Numbered from the stretch's first letter, positions 26,449 through 35,140 are shown. The stretch is DNA of 36,556 bases from Streptomyces misionensis (GCF_007896895.1 NZ_VOGW01000064.1:29263-65818), one strand, 5' to 3'. Notes: generated by a model from the letters alone, not told the origin. Numbers and translations are program-made.

Positions 26449-27939
26449 CTAAGCGGCCGAGTCGTCACCGGGCCGCCGCCGTGCCCCGCGGCGCACCCCC
26501 GCGCCGACGGTGCGGCCCTGGCCGGCGCGGCCCCGGCGGCCGCGGGACGGAGAAGAGGCGCGGCGGGGACGTTCCACGGCGGGCGCGGTGATGACCACCG
26601 GCACGCCGGAGGGCGCCTGGGCACCCGTGATGCGGCTCAGCTCCGCCTCGCCCGAGCGGACCGGCGTGATGCGCGGGGTGATGCCGGCCGAAGCCATCAG
26701 CCGGGTCATGCCGCGGCGCTGGTCGGGCGTCACGAGGGTGACGACGCTGCCGGACTCCCCGGCGCGGGCCGTACGGCCGCCACGGTGCAGGTAGTCCTTG
26801 TGGTCGCTGGGCGGATCCACGTTGACGACCAGGTCGAGGCTGTCGACGTGGATGCCGCGGGCCGCGACGTTCGTGGCCACCAGGACGGTGACGTGGCCGG
26901 CCTTGAACTGCGCAAGGGTCCGGGTGCGCTGCGGCTGGGACCGGCCGCCGTGCAGGGCCGCGGCGCGGACACCGCTCTTCAGCAGGTGTGCGGTCAGCCG
27001 GTCCACGGCGTGCTTGGTGTCCAGGAACATGATCACCCGCCCGTCCCGGGCCGCGATCTCCGTGGTCGTGCGGTGCTTGTCCGCGTCGTGCACGTGCAGC
27101 ACATGGTGCTCCATCGTGTCGACGGCACCGGCGGACGGGTCGACGGAGTGCACCACCGGGTCGGTCAGGTAGCGGCGGACCAGCAGGTCGACGTTGCGGT
27201 CCAGGGTGGCCGAGAACAACATCCGCTGGCCCCCGGCACGGACCTGGTCGAGCAGGGCGGTGACCTGGGGCATGAAGCCCATGTCGGTCATCTGGTCCGC
27301 CTCGTCGAGAACCGTGATGCCGACGTCGGTGAGCCGGCAGTCGCCCCGGTCGATGAGGTCCTTGAGCCGGCCGGGTGTCGCGACGACCACCTCCGCGCCG
27401 GCGCGCAGCGCACCGGCCTGCCGGGCGACGGACATCCCGCCGACGACGGTGGCGAGCCGCAGGCTCACGGCGCGGGCGTAGGGAGCGAGCGCGTCCGTGA
27501 CCTGCTGGACCAGCTCACGCGTGGGGACGAGGACGAGAGCCAGCGGCCGGCGCGGCTCGGCGCGTCGGCCCGCCGTACGAGCCACCACCGCGAGGCCGAA
27601 GGCGAGGGTCTTGCCCGACCCGGTGCGGCCGCGGCCGAGTACGTCACGGCCGGCCAGGGAGTTCGGCAGGGTCGCCGCCTGGATCGGGAACGGCACCGTC
27701 ACGCCTTCACGGCCGAGCGCGGCCAGCAACGGTGCCGGCAGGTCGAGATCGGCGAACGACTCGACAGCGGGCAGCGCGGGCGTGACCGTCTTCGGCGGGG
27801 CGAACTCGCCCCCCGCCTGCTGTCGCTTTCCGTAGCCGCCGGAGCGCCGCGGACCGCCGGAGCGGCTCGCGGCGGTACTTGCTCCGAAGCGGCCGGACGG
27901 GCGATCGGCGCGTGTGCGAGTGGTACGTGTGCGGTTCAT
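26449..27939 (-). CDS. DEAD-box RNA helicase, copy B, intact
   Basis: A 496-residue helicase closely related to copy A. All motifs are present: PFPIQAAT, RTGSGKT, PTREL, TPGR, LDEADQM, SAT, VIMFLDTKHA, ATNVAARGIHV and motif VI HRGGRTARAG. The tail of about 100 residues ends in a basic Arg/Gly-rich stretch likely to bind RNA. Such enzymes unwind RNA structures at low temperature with cold-shock proteins. ATG 27939 (MNRTRTTRTR) follows GAGGAAGG, which lies in a hairpin conserved with copy A. It is preceded by csp B and followed by the CBS gene. Confidence 0.95.
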   Translation of the reverse strand: MNRTRTTRTRADRPSGRFGASTAASRSGGPRRSGGYGKRQQAGGEFAPPKTVTPALPAVESFADLDLPAPLLAALGREGVTVPFPIQAATLPNSLAGRDVLGRGRTGSGKTLAFGLAVVARTAGRRAEPRRPLALVLVPTRELVQQVTDALAPYARAVSLRLATVVGGMSVARQAGALRAGAEVVVATPGRLKDLIDRGDCRLTDVGITVLDEADQMTDMGFMPQVTALLDQVRAGGQRMLFSATLDRNVDLLVRRYLTDPVVHSVDPSAGAVDTMEHHVLHVHDADKHRTTTEIAARDGRVIMFLDTKHAVDRLTAHLLKSGVRAAALHGGRSQPQRTRTLAQFKAGHVTVLVATNVAARGIHVDSLDLVVNVDPPSDHKDYLHRGGRTARAGESGSVVTLVTPDQRRGMTRLMASAGITPRITPVRSGEAELSRITGAQAPSGVPVVITAPAVERPRRASSPSRGRRGRAGQGRTVGAGVRRGARRRPGDDSAA

Positions 27940-27941
27940 GC

Positions 27942-27980
27942 GGAACCTTCCTCGATGCGGGCGCGTATCAAGGAATTTCC
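27942..27980 (-). promoter_or_regulatory. Hairpin covering the ribosome-binding site of helicase B
   Basis: On the minus strand CCTTGAT-N10-ATCGAGG (27950-27973) pairs over seven positions, with a U-G pair where copy A has C-G, and the outer GGAA/TTCC pairing is also kept. The ribosome-binding site GAGGAAGG begins in the 3' arm. The loop differs in length and sequence from copy A while the stem is held, which favours a selected structure. Confidence 0.7.
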
Positions 27981-28070
27981 GCAGCATGACGAGCGGCGCA
28001 GAGATCACGAGAACGGGCCGGGAACGACAGGGAAGAATCACCCTGGAATAAAGCAGAAATGAAGCAGGCC

Positions 28071-28098
28071 GGGGCCCGCACCCCAAGGTGCGGGCCCC
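28071..28098 (-). terminator. Hairpin between csp B and helicase B
   Basis: GGGGCCCGCACC and its exact complement form a 12-bp stem with a four-base loop, 30 bases after the csp B stop. It matches the position and much of the sequence of the hairpin after csp A. Confidence 0.75.
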
Positions 28099-28128
28099 AG
28101 CCGTGATGTGTGCGTCGGTGCCGGTGCC

Positions 28129-28332
28129 TCAGGCGGGGACGATGTTCTCGGCCGTCGGGCCCTTCTGCCCCTGCGCGATGTCGAACGACACCTTCTGGCC
28201 TTCCAGCAGCTCACGGAAGCCGCTGGTGGCGATGTTCGAGTAGTGGGCGAAGACGTCGGCGCCGCCGCCGTCCTGCTCGATGAAGCCGAAGCCCTTTTCC
28301 GCGTTGAACCACTTCACGGTGCCAGTAGCCAT
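28129..28332 (-). CDS. Cold-shock protein, CspA family, copy B
   Basis: A 67-residue cold-shock domain protein, nearly identical to copy A. RNP1 KGFGFIEQ and RNP2 DVFAHYSNI are present. ATG 28332 follows GAAGGAGA. It sits 189 bases before helicase B, with a terminator-like hairpin between. The leader carries the same 20-nt element as copy A. Both paralogues look functional. Confidence 0.96.
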   Translation of the reverse strand: MATGTVKWFNAEKGFGFIEQDGGGADVFAHYSNIATSGFRELLEGQKVSFDIAQGQKGPTAENIVPA

Positions 28333-28750
28333 TTTGTTTCTCCTTCGGAGGCGGTGTCAGGAATCCGCCATGTGCGAATCCTGTGTCGCCGTGATGATTA
28401 CCCCGTCGGAAATGAACCTGCTGGCAACCAAAACTGCAACCGGGATCGACAGTAGCACGGTGCGATCGGCCCTGCGTGGGCGAAAATCCCGGTCCGGTCG
28501 ATGTCCGAGGAATACTTTCCGGGCCCCGCTCCTATATCTCGTTCCGCGAGTGCAGTTATTACTCTGCGTGGGGGCCGATTTTCTGCCGTGCAGGTCCGCC
28601 CCGGCTCCGTGACCTCCGTGGACGGGAAGACGCGCCGCACCCACCGCCGTCGGCGAAGGCACAACGGCGATCGCGCCGGGACTCCCCTGTGCGAGGAAGG
28701 TCACATTCCCCTGCGACGAGCGCGACGGCGTCCGCGGCCTCCTTGCGCCC
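28333..28750 (-). promoter_or_regulatory. csp B leader and promoter region
   Basis: About 420 bases without a gene. The csp B leader holds the 20-nt block at 28421-28440, identical to that of copy A and 89 bases before the start codon. Just beyond it a TACTGT hexamer (minus strand) at about 28450 is a plausible -10 box. AT-richer sequence near 28540-28585 differs from its surroundings but has no assigned role. Confidence 0.55.
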
Positions 28751-29035
28751 TCAGTCGCCGTGAGTGGGTGCAGCCGACTCTTCCTCCTCCTCCATCAGGC
28801 GAAGGCCCTCATGGGTCAGCGACGCGGTGGCCGGCGTCTTGTGCGACGTCCAGTCGACGGTGATCAGACCCGCGTCGGCCAGGTAGGCGCAGGCCGCTGA
28901 GAGATCCGCGTCGGGGAGGCGGACCTCGGCACGGAGCGTCTCTCCACTGACATCGGGACGATTGCGTTCCACGGCCCCGTACAGGGACCGGAGAACCGCT
29001 TTGCGGTAGGTCTTGCGTTCACGGAGTGTCGCCAT
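28751..29035 (-). CDS. Small winged-helix-like protein
   Basis: A 94-residue protein of unknown role. The order of helices and the segment RAEVRLPDADLSAACAYLAD followed by AGLITVDW recall a winged helix-turn-helix (MarR-like half), with a C-terminal strand region (PATASLTHEGLRLM) and an acidic tail. It may be a DNA-binding regulator or a protein-protein module. ATG 29035 gives a basic start (MATLRERKTYRKAVLRSL), but only a weak GAGAG precedes it. It lies upstream of csp B on the same strand. Confidence 0.65.
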   Translation of the reverse strand: MATLRERKTYRKAVLRSLYGAVERNRPDVSGETLRAEVRLPDADLSAACAYLADAGLITVDWTSHKTPATASLTHEGLRLMEEEEESAAPTHGD

Positions 29036-29489
29036 GGCTGTCGCTCTCGGGCTCGTGGCCGACGGTGCGGGCCCGCCGTGCCACCGAATGCCGGGCAGGG
29101 CTGTGGGGGCTGTCGGACGACACGCCTGCCGCCGATGGCGGAGCGCAGACGGGACACCCCGCGCGGCCGACGGGGTGGCCTGCGCCGTTCGGCCCGGGCG
29201 AGCGGCGAGTCTCCCGTCGCCCGCAAAGTGCAGGGTGCGTCGTCCATCCGTACCTCCTGCGGGCGGGTGGTACCGAGGTCGTGCGCCCGGACCCCTGCGG
29301 CTGTCCGGCGGACCGCCACCCTTCCGTACGCCCCTTTTCTGAAGCGTATGCCGCACCTGTGCCCCCTGCCGCCGAATCAGGCCCCCGGGACGAGCCGATG
29401 CCGGACATTCCGAGGACGCGGGGGAGTAGCGTGGGGGGAGGCGAGGCGAGTCCCGTGTTCGCACCGGCTCCTGAAGACGGGTGGTCCTC
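29036..29489. other. Divergent intergenic region, no gene recognised
   Basis: A 450-base gap between the winged-helix gene and the DUF5994 gene. Several open frames cross it on both strands, but none has a ribosome-binding site or a recognisable protein. I see no clear terminator or operator; it should hold the two divergent promoters. Confidence 0.4.
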
Positions 29490-29960
29490 ATGACCGGCTC
29501 TGATCACCGGCATCTGCCGAGTGGCGTCCACCAGACCGTCCGCCCGGGGCAGGCGCTCCTCCGGTTGGAGACGACAGCGTCACGGGAAGGCGTCCTCGAC
29601 GGTGCCTGGTGGCCGCGGTCGCGTGACATCGCCGTCGAGCTGCCCGCACTGGTGAGCGCCCTCACCAGGTACCTCGGACCCGTGACCCGCGTCGGTCTGG
29701 ACACCGCGGCCTGGCAGCGGCTCCCGACGCGGATCGTCGTCGACGACCGGGTGGTGCGCATCGACTCCTTTCCGGTGAGTGACGACACCGTCCTGATCAC
29801 CCGGGACGACCAGGACCTCTTCTCACTGCTGGTGGTCCCGCCGAACGCGTCACCCGAAGCCGCCCACGCCGCGATGGCCCAAGCGGTCCGGGCGGACAAC
29901 GTCAGCCAGGCGGAACAGATCCTCATCGATACCGGGAGCGGTCAGCAGCCGTCGGACTGA
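29490..29960 (+). CDS. DUF5994-like protein
   Basis: A 156-residue protein matching the pattern I associate with the actinobacterial DUF5994 family: a start with LLRLETTAS, the signature DGAWWPRSRDIAVELPALVS, a central WQRLPTRIVVDDRVVRI and a late LFSLLVVPPNASPEAAHAAM. It is soluble, with no signal peptide or membrane segment. Function is unknown. ATG 29490 has GGGTGG upstream; an in-frame GTG nine bases earlier is possible. Confidence 0.8.
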   Translation: MTGSDHRHLPSGVHQTVRPGQALLRLETTASREGVLDGAWWPRSRDIAVELPALVSALTRYLGPVTRVGLDTAAWQRLPTRIVVDDRVVRIDSFPVSDDTVLITRDDQDLFSLLVVPPNASPEAAHAAMAQAVRADNVSQAEQILIDTGSGQQPSD

Positions 29961-30064
29961 CGCGTCGCACCTCCACCGGCGCGTGGGGTGTCCGCCCCGC
30001 GCGTTCGAGTGCGGTGGCGGGGAGGGCGTCACCGCCCGGACCCGCCGGCGGTCCGATGCCGAGA

Positions 30065-30460
30065 TCAGACCCGGGACGCCGTGCCGGACTCGTGCTGGAA
30101 GCTGTCGGCCCCGTACCCTTCCCAGTCCACCGTCATGGCCCTTTCCGTCAGGCCCCAGACCGTGCCCACGGTCCGTTTCGCGCGCGGATCGTCGCACCGC
30201 AGGCGCATGGTGAGGATGCCGTCCTCCTTGGCGACGGTGCCTTCGCACCGATGTCCCCCGCCCCGCATCTCGACCCGGCGCCCGTCGACGTCGAGCAGGA
30301 TGGTCGAACCGGGACTGAAAGCCGCCCACGATCCGTTGAGCGCGCTGTCGATCTCCTCGGTGGTGGTCCGCGCTTCGGGCGTCCCGGTGCCGTCCGAAGC
30401 GGCCGCCGCGCCGTCTGCGATCACCACGACCGCTCGGCACTCGCGCGGGGTGACGCACAT
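30065..30460 (-). CDS. Small beta-rich protein, possible lipoprotein remnant
   Basis: A protein of up to 131 residues, unknown function. The core (LNGSWAAFSPGSTILLDVDG, RRVEMRGGGHRCEGTV, LTMRLRCDDPRAKRTVGTV) alternates short strands and has a cysteine pair. It recalls small Streptomyces lipoproteins with a lipocalin-like fold, but the N-terminus (MCVTPRECRAVVVIADGAAA) has no real signal peptide or lipobox and no ribosome-binding site is seen. The true start may be missing or changed by a deletion. It converges with the DUF5994 gene. Confidence 0.5.
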   Translation of the reverse strand: MCVTPRECRAVVVIADGAAAASDGTGTPEARTTTEEIDSALNGSWAAFSPGSTILLDVDGRRVEMRGGGHRCEGTVAKEDGILTMRLRCDDPRAKRTVGTVWGLTERAMTVDWEGYGADSFQHESGTASRV

Positions 30461-30630
30461 CGGTAGGGATACCCGTGGTGTACGTCCCTGCCGACCGACT
30501 CGGTGGGTGCAGGCGCGTCAGTACGGCACCGGAACCGCGCAAACATTGCCGGAAGCAGGCAATGCGCCGTGCCGGCCGCGTACGTGAACATGTCCGCGCC
30601 GACGGGGGACGGCAAGGAGGGACGGAGACA

Positions 30631-30656
30631 CCGGCACCCGGTTTCCGGGGTGCCGG
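30631..30656 (-). terminator. Terminator-like hairpin after the kinase gene
   Basis: CCGGCACCC and its complement GGGTGCCGG form a 9-bp stem with an 8-base loop, about 170 bases past the kinase stop. The 360-base gap it sits in (30461-30823) has no recognisable gene. Confidence 0.55.
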
Positions 30657-30823
30657 CCTCAGGGGGCGTCTCTCCTTGCCGCGTCGCGTCGGCCGCGACG
30701 CGAAACGGCCGGCCGTCGACGAAGCAGACGTACACAGCGGGCCCCGCACGTCCCGCGCCGTCCCTGAACGTCCGCTCCGCACCGCGGCGTTGGACAGGGT
30801 GCGCGGCGATGACCCCCGGCCGG

Positions 30824-32980
30824 TCAGCCGGGCCCGCCCGCGCTCCGGGAGAAGGCCGTGTCGCCGGCCGTCGCCACGATCGCGTCCTCGACGAGCAGCA
30901 CTCGCGGCGGATACGTCTGCGCCTTGTCCCCGGGATCGTCCAGCGCGGAGGTGCGCCAGACCTCCGCCCCGGTACGGCTGTCCAGCGCCAGCAGACGGCC
31001 GAAGCGGTTCGAGAAAAAGACCCGCTTGTACGTCGCTGACACGGCGGGCGCGGACAGGCTCTCCATGTCCGTCGCCTTCCGCCACAGTTGTCCGCCGCTG
31101 CCGGCCGACACCGCGGTGACCGACCCGTCGGACCGGACGAAGTAGACGACGCCGTTCACGAGGGTGGCCGTGCCGGTCAGCGGATGGGCCAGCGGTATCC
31201 GGCTGACCCGCCCGGTTTCCGGGGACACCCGCAGCAGCGCGTTGTACGGCCGTTCGTACCCGGATTCGTACACGTCCTTCGCCGTCTGCGGGGCGAGGAA
31301 CAGGGGTTGGCCGCCGACGGCGCCGAGCGCTTCCGCCTTCTCGGGCAGTGTGGCGGTCGCGGTCAGGCTGCCGGCCCGGAGCTTCATCAGCTCGACCGGG
31401 GCCTGGCCGGGCTCGGTGCCCTCGGAGCACAGGGCGTAGGGGACGCCGCCCAGCGCCGACGGGGTGCAGTACTCGTCCAGCGAGGGCGCCCGCCACAGTT
31501 CCCGGCCGGAAGGACCGTAGGCCACGAACGAGGAGGAGTCGGGGGACAGGGTCAGCAGCCCGCCGTCGTACAGGACCGCCTCCTCGGACTTGCTGATGTC
31601 GCGCTGCCACCGCCGGTGCCCGGTGGCGGCGTCCAGGGCCACCACGCGCCTGGTCGCGTCGTCCGGATCCTCGTACACATAGACCAGACCGCCGCGAACG
31701 CCGATCGGCTGCACCCCTTGAGGACGGGTGCCGGTCCGCCACAGGGTGCGCCCGGAAGCGGCGTCGACCCGGGCGACCGTGAAGCCCGTACCGCCGCAGA
31801 ACAGGGCGCTTCCCGCCGCCACGCATCCGGGGTTGTCGTAGTCGAGCGGCACACCGCGCACGTCGTACCGCAACGTCGTGCGCCACGGCCGCCAGCCGTC
31901 GGGCAGCGATGCGGCACGGGCGGCCTTGGCGGCGGTGGTGGTGGTGTCCGCATCCGAGACGAAGACCCCCACCCCGACGACCAGCGCCGCGACGGCCAGC
32001 GCCGCGACGGCCAGCGCCGCGCCGAGGCCGGTGAGCAGCATCCGTGTCCGGCGGCGCCTGCCGTCTCCGGTGCCGGCCGTGGCATCCGCGGGGGCGGCGA
32101 TCGTGCTCCGGGAAGCGGGGCCGTGCCGGGGTTCCGCGGGCTGCCCGGTCGTCGCGGACTCGGCGGGGCCGGATTCCGGCAGCGCCTGGAGCATGCCGTA
32201 CAGCTCCGTCAGATCCGGCCGTGCGGCCGGGTCCTTGTCCAGGCAGCGCTCGACGATGCCCAGCAGCACCTCGGGCACCCCGTCGAGGTCCGGGGTCCCG
32301 TACACCACCTGGTAGCCGGTTATGTACGGGCTGTCGGCGTCGAACGGGCCCGTGCCGACGGCCGCGAACACCAGCAGCGACCCCAGCGAGAACACGTCCG
32401 AGGCCGGGGTGACGTCGCGGGGAGCGGCCAGTTGCTCCGGCGACATGAAGGGCGGAGTGCCGATCATCCGCCCGGTCGCGGTGAGGTTCTGGTTGTCGGC
32501 GGCGCGCGAGATGCCGAAGTCGATGACGCGCGGCCCGTCCTCGGTCATCAGGACGTTGCGCGGTTTGAGGTCCCGGTGCACCAGACCCGCCCGGTGGATG
32601 TCGCGCAGCGCCTCGGTGAGCCCGAGCCCCAGCGCGCGCAGCTCCCGCAGGTCCAGCGGGCCGTCCTTCTCCACGACTTCGGCCAGGTTGAGCCCCGGCA
32701 CGTAGAGCGTCGCCATCCACGGCCGGTCGGCGTCCGGGTCGGCGTCCACGACCGGCGCGGTGAAGGCACCGCTCACCCGGCGCGCCGCCGCGACCTCCTG
32801 CCGGAACCGCGTCCGGAACTCCTCTTCCTGGGCAAGGGGCCCGTGCGCGAGCTTGACCGCGACCTGCCGCCCCGATGCGGAGACCCCCAGATAGACGACT
32901 CCCATGCCACCCGCCCCGAGTCGCCCGAGAAGGGTGTACCCGCCGATGGCCTCCGGGTCCCCGGTGCTCAGGGGCGTCAT
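30824..32980 (-). CDS. Membrane Ser/Thr protein kinase with PQQ-type beta-propeller sensor
   Basis: A 718-residue eukaryotic-type kinase. The kinase domain (about 14-270) has the Gly loop GRLGAGGMGVVYLG, Lys43 in VAVKLA, the catalytic loop HRDLKPRN (Asp137) and DFG at 154-156. A Pro/Ala linker leads to one membrane segment (about 314-341, built of ALAVAALAVAAL repeats). The external part (about 365-718) has repeated strands such as DAASGRTLWRTG, DAATGHRRWQRD and DSRTGAEVWRTS, typical of PQQ/YVTN beta-propellers, which sense ligands or bind the envelope. ATG 32980 follows GGAAGGACG. It is divergent from the secreted protein gene. Confidence 0.93.
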   Translation of the reverse strand: MTPLSTGDPEAIGGYTLLGRLGAGGMGVVYLGVSASGRQVAVKLAHGPLAQEEEFRTRFRQEVAAARRVSGAFTAPVVDADPDADRPWMATLYVPGLNLAEVVEKDGPLDLRELRALGLGLTEALRDIHRAGLVHRDLKPRNVLMTEDGPRVIDFGISRAADNQNLTATGRMIGTPPFMSPEQLAAPRDVTPASDVFSLGSLLVFAAVGTGPFDADSPYITGYQVVYGTPDLDGVPEVLLGIVERCLDKDPAARPDLTELYGMLQALPESGPAESATTGQPAEPRHGPASRSTIAAPADATAGTGDGRRRRTRMLLTGLGAALAVAALAVAALVVGVGVFVSDADTTTTAAKAARAASLPDGWRPWRTTLRYDVRGVPLDYDNPGCVAAGSALFCGGTGFTVARVDAASGRTLWRTGTRPQGVQPIGVRGGLVYVYEDPDDATRRVVALDAATGHRRWQRDISKSEEAVLYDGGLLTLSPDSSSFVAYGPSGRELWRAPSLDEYCTPSALGGVPYALCSEGTEPGQAPVELMKLRAGSLTATATLPEKAEALGAVGGQPLFLAPQTAKDVYESGYERPYNALLRVSPETGRVSRIPLAHPLTGTATLVNGVVYFVRSDGSVTAVSAGSGGQLWRKATDMESLSAPAVSATYKRVFFSNRFGRLLALDSRTGAEVWRTSALDDPGDKAQTYPPRVLLVEDAIVATAGDTAFSRSAGGPG

Positions 32981-33294
32981 CACCGATCGTCCTTCCGAGC
33001 GCCTGTCTGCCTGACGGAGATCAGCGTAGGGCCTGCCGCCTTGAAGACGGAGCCGCGCGTATCGCGTGCGGGTGTCCTGAGCCCCTGGCTGTACGAAGGA
33101 ACATCCGCCCCGGCCGAGCACCCGACCCCCGGCTGACGGTGGTTGCTCTGCTGACCTGCGGCGAAGTGGTGCGAGGGACTGCCTGACTGTGGTATCCGCC
33201 ATGCCGTACTGAGCGGTGGATATAAAGATGGCGGCCGCGCGAGGGTTCCGTAGAGATCCCGTCGTCTCGAAAGCGTCAGGGGTGGGGATCGAGA
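32981..33294. promoter_or_regulatory. Divergent control region between kinase and secreted-protein genes
   Basis: A 314-base gap. A clear TATAAA at 33222-33227 stands out in GC-rich sequence and could be the -10 of the secreted-protein gene about 70 bases downstream, though no good -35 is visible. No other gene is seen. Confidence 0.4.
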
Positions 33295-34623
33295 GTGTTG
33301 TTGCGGAGAATATGCAGATGGGCCGTCGTGGCCGTCGTAGCCGCCGCGTTCGGCATGGGAGGTGTGACAGCCGCGCAGGCCGCGGACCAGCCGGAGGTCA
33401 CCTATGCCGGGAGCGTGTCGGACGACCTCGGGATCCTGCAGATCAATGCCCGGTCCGGGGCCGACATCACGGACATCACGGCGCACCTGGTCTCGTACAC
33501 CTCGCAGACTGAGGTCGCCAGGATAGGGACCGAGGACTTCCGGCTCTTCTCCGGCACTCGCCAGGACGGAATCTGGCGTACCAAGGAGCCGTTGAAGCTG
33601 CCGGAGTTCGGCCAGTACCGCATCGACGTGGACGTGACGGACGCCGATGGCGGCCGCGTTCTGCGTCGGTCCGCAGGGGACTTCGCCTACTACGTCGTGG
33701 CGCAGTTCGGCGCGCTCACCGTCGACCGCACGGCCATCGACCGGGACCACCGTGACGTGCAGGTCGAGGGGACGCTGTACGGGCGGTTTCCGACCCGTCA
33801 GGTGAAGCCTCTCGCGGCACGCCGTGTCGATATCGATGTCGACTACTGGACGCAGACCACTGTGACCACCGACGCCCAGGGTCACTTCACCGCCTCGGTG
33901 CGGCTCGACGCCGCCGCGCCCATCCAGGCCGTGTTCAGGGTGGACGGTGGCACGCCGGCGGTGCTGTACGGGGAGTCGGAGACGGTTCAGATCGGTGTCG
34001 ATCAGGTTCCCACCCGTTTCACGTCCACGGTGAGTGCGACCGACGTCGACTTCGGCCAACCGGTCACGCTGAGCGTCAAGGTGGAACAGAAGACCTCGGA
34101 CGGCTGGGTGCCCCTGGCCGGGCGCTCCGGTGGCGTCCTGTTCGGCCCCGACGATGCGCAGACCGACCTCGTGGGCCGCTTCAACACCGCTGAAGACGGC
34201 ACATTCACCATGGACTACACGCCGTGGCAGGGCGGCTCCTTCCAGCTTGCCCTGGACACTTCGGACGACCCGTTCCTCCAGGCCGGCACCGGTACGAGCG
34301 ACGTCGTCCACGTGCACCGGGCTTCGAAGTTCACGGCCTTCACGGCCGCTCGCTCCGACACGGAAAAGATTCACGCCGAGGGGCTCATCGACTTCCCCGA
34401 CGGGTGGACGCCTGGCTGGATCAACGTCCATATCCAGTACTCGCCCGACGGCGTGAACTGGTCGACGCTCACCACGGTCGAGGCTTCCTGGGGCGGCAGC
34501 GGCAACGATTTCGCCGCGGACCTCGGCCAGAGCGGCGCCGGCTACTACCGGGCCGTGTTCGACGAAGACGCCAACTTCCAGGCGGCCACCTCGCAGACGG
34601 TCTTCGTACCAGCGTCCGACTAA
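33295..34623 (+). CDS. Secreted protein with repeated beta-sandwich domains
   Basis: A 442-residue exported protein of unknown function. The signal peptide is MLLRRICRWAVVAVVAAAFG followed by MGGVTAAQA, with cleavage at AQA-AD. The mature part is strand-rich, with several Ig/carboxypeptidase-regulatory-like repeats: LARRVDIDVDYWTQTTVTTD, GHFTASVRLDAAAP, QPVTLSVKVEQKTSDGWVPL and GTFTMDYTPWQGG share a pattern of spaced strands. There are no cysteines in the mature region and no anchor, so it is likely released or wall-associated. The start is GTG 33295. Third-position G/C is somewhat lower than in the core genes, which may indicate more recent acquisition. Confidence 0.8.
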   Translation: MLLRRICRWAVVAVVAAAFGMGGVTAAQAADQPEVTYAGSVSDDLGILQINARSGADITDITAHLVSYTSQTEVARIGTEDFRLFSGTRQDGIWRTKEPLKLPEFGQYRIDVDVTDADGGRVLRRSAGDFAYYVVAQFGALTVDRTAIDRDHRDVQVEGTLYGRFPTRQVKPLAARRVDIDVDYWTQTTVTTDAQGHFTASVRLDAAAPIQAVFRVDGGTPAVLYGESETVQIGVDQVPTRFTSTVSATDVDFGQPVTLSVKVEQKTSDGWVPLAGRSGGVLFGPDDAQTDLVGRFNTAEDGTFTMDYTPWQGGSFQLALDTSDDPFLQAGTGTSDVVHVHRASKFTAFTAARSDTEKIHAEGLIDFPDGWTPGWINVHIQYSPDGVNWSTLTTVEASWGGSGNDFAADLGQSGAGYYRAVFDEDANFQAATSQTVFVPASD

Positions 34624-34724
34624 CGCCTGGCGTCAGATGAACTGGGCCGGCGAGTCATGGTCCGGCGGCACGTCCCCAGCAGGTGCCGGTCTGGACGCGC
34701 GGAGTGATCGCCGTGCACAACAAC

Positions 34725-34751
34725 AAGGCCCAGGTCGTTGACCTGGGCCTT
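34725..34751. terminator. Terminator beside the tRNA-Gly fragment
   Basis: AAGGCCCAGGTC and its complement form a perfect 12-bp stem with a three-base loop. On the minus strand it follows the tRNA-like fragment just as the hairpin at 36343-36369 follows the intact tRNA, so it is probably the original tRNA terminator, displaced. Confidence 0.75.
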
Positions 34752-34793
34752 CTTCATGGAGCGGGTGACGAGCTTCATGGAGCGGGTGACGAG
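34752..34793 (+). repeat. Perfect 21-bp tandem duplication at the att-like site
   Basis: The 21-base unit CTTCATGGAGCGGGTGACGAG occurs twice back to back (34752-34772 and 34773-34793). It contains the acceptor end of tRNA-Gly. The second copy runs into the rest of the tRNA fragment. Possibly a scar of repeated recombination or slippage. Confidence 0.85.
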
Positions 34794-34825
34794 AATCGAA
34801 CCCGCGCTCTCAGCTTGGGAAGCTG
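34775..34825 (-). repeat. att-like copy of the 3' part of tRNA-Gly(CCC)
   Basis: These 51 bases match 36371-36421 at 50 positions. They cover the tRNA from the anticodon arm to the 3' CCA, and the match stops abruptly at 34825, leaving out the D arm and 5' acceptor strand. Duplication of the 3' end of a tRNA is what tyrosine-recombinase elements leave when they integrate. The one difference (C for T, T stem) leaves a G-U pair. The interval between the copies is about 1.5 kb. Confidence 0.85.
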
Positions 34826-35140
34826 CGGCGCCTGTGTGGGCCCCATGGCTCTGACCAGCACAGATACCCGGACCTCGGGGTGGTCGTGTGGGCCGGATTG
34901 CACCGCTGTTGACCGTGGTTTTCCGCCCTTACGGGTACGCAGATGGCGCGGAATCTCGGAAAGGGCAGGTCGGCGCCACTGGCGGCAACTCCGCACGGGC
35001 CGCTCCCGCGCGGAGATCAGCTGCTGGAGCGGCGTTGCCTGCATAGGCCCGTCAACCGCCACCCTGGATGCCTCCGTCATCCGCTCGGAATCCCGTGTAC
35101 TTGGCACGCACTATGCTATTTTAAATGGCATAGTTGAAGC
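34826..35140. other. Gene-free left part of the tRNA-bracketed interval
   Basis: About 315 bases with no credible gene. Frames that cross it on the minus strand end in tRNA-derived sequence and are spurious. The stretch may be what is left of an integrase or attachment region, but I recognise no such coding sequence. The right end holds the operator of the toxin-antitoxin pair. Confidence 0.45.
35110..35134. promoter_or_regulatory. AT-rich dyad operator/promoter of the toxin-antitoxin operon
   Basis: ACTATGC and GCATAGT form a perfect 7-bp dyad around TATTTTAAATG, seven bases before the antitoxin start. The composition is far more AT-rich than the surroundings, and the centre can serve as a -10 box. 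Ribbon-helix-helix antitoxins usually repress their own promoter at such dyads; binding here is inferred. Confidence 0.75.

Noticed and set aside
29850..32720. 956-codon minus-strand frame overlapping the kinase
   Set aside because: Arg/Gly/Ala-rich out-of-frame reading; the kinase frame carries full catalytic motifs and runs through the same DNA.
34775..35107. 110-codon minus-strand frame ending in RVRFSSPAP
   Set aside because: The C-terminal end is a translation of the tRNA fragment, a common false gene call next to tRNAs; no ribosome-binding site.
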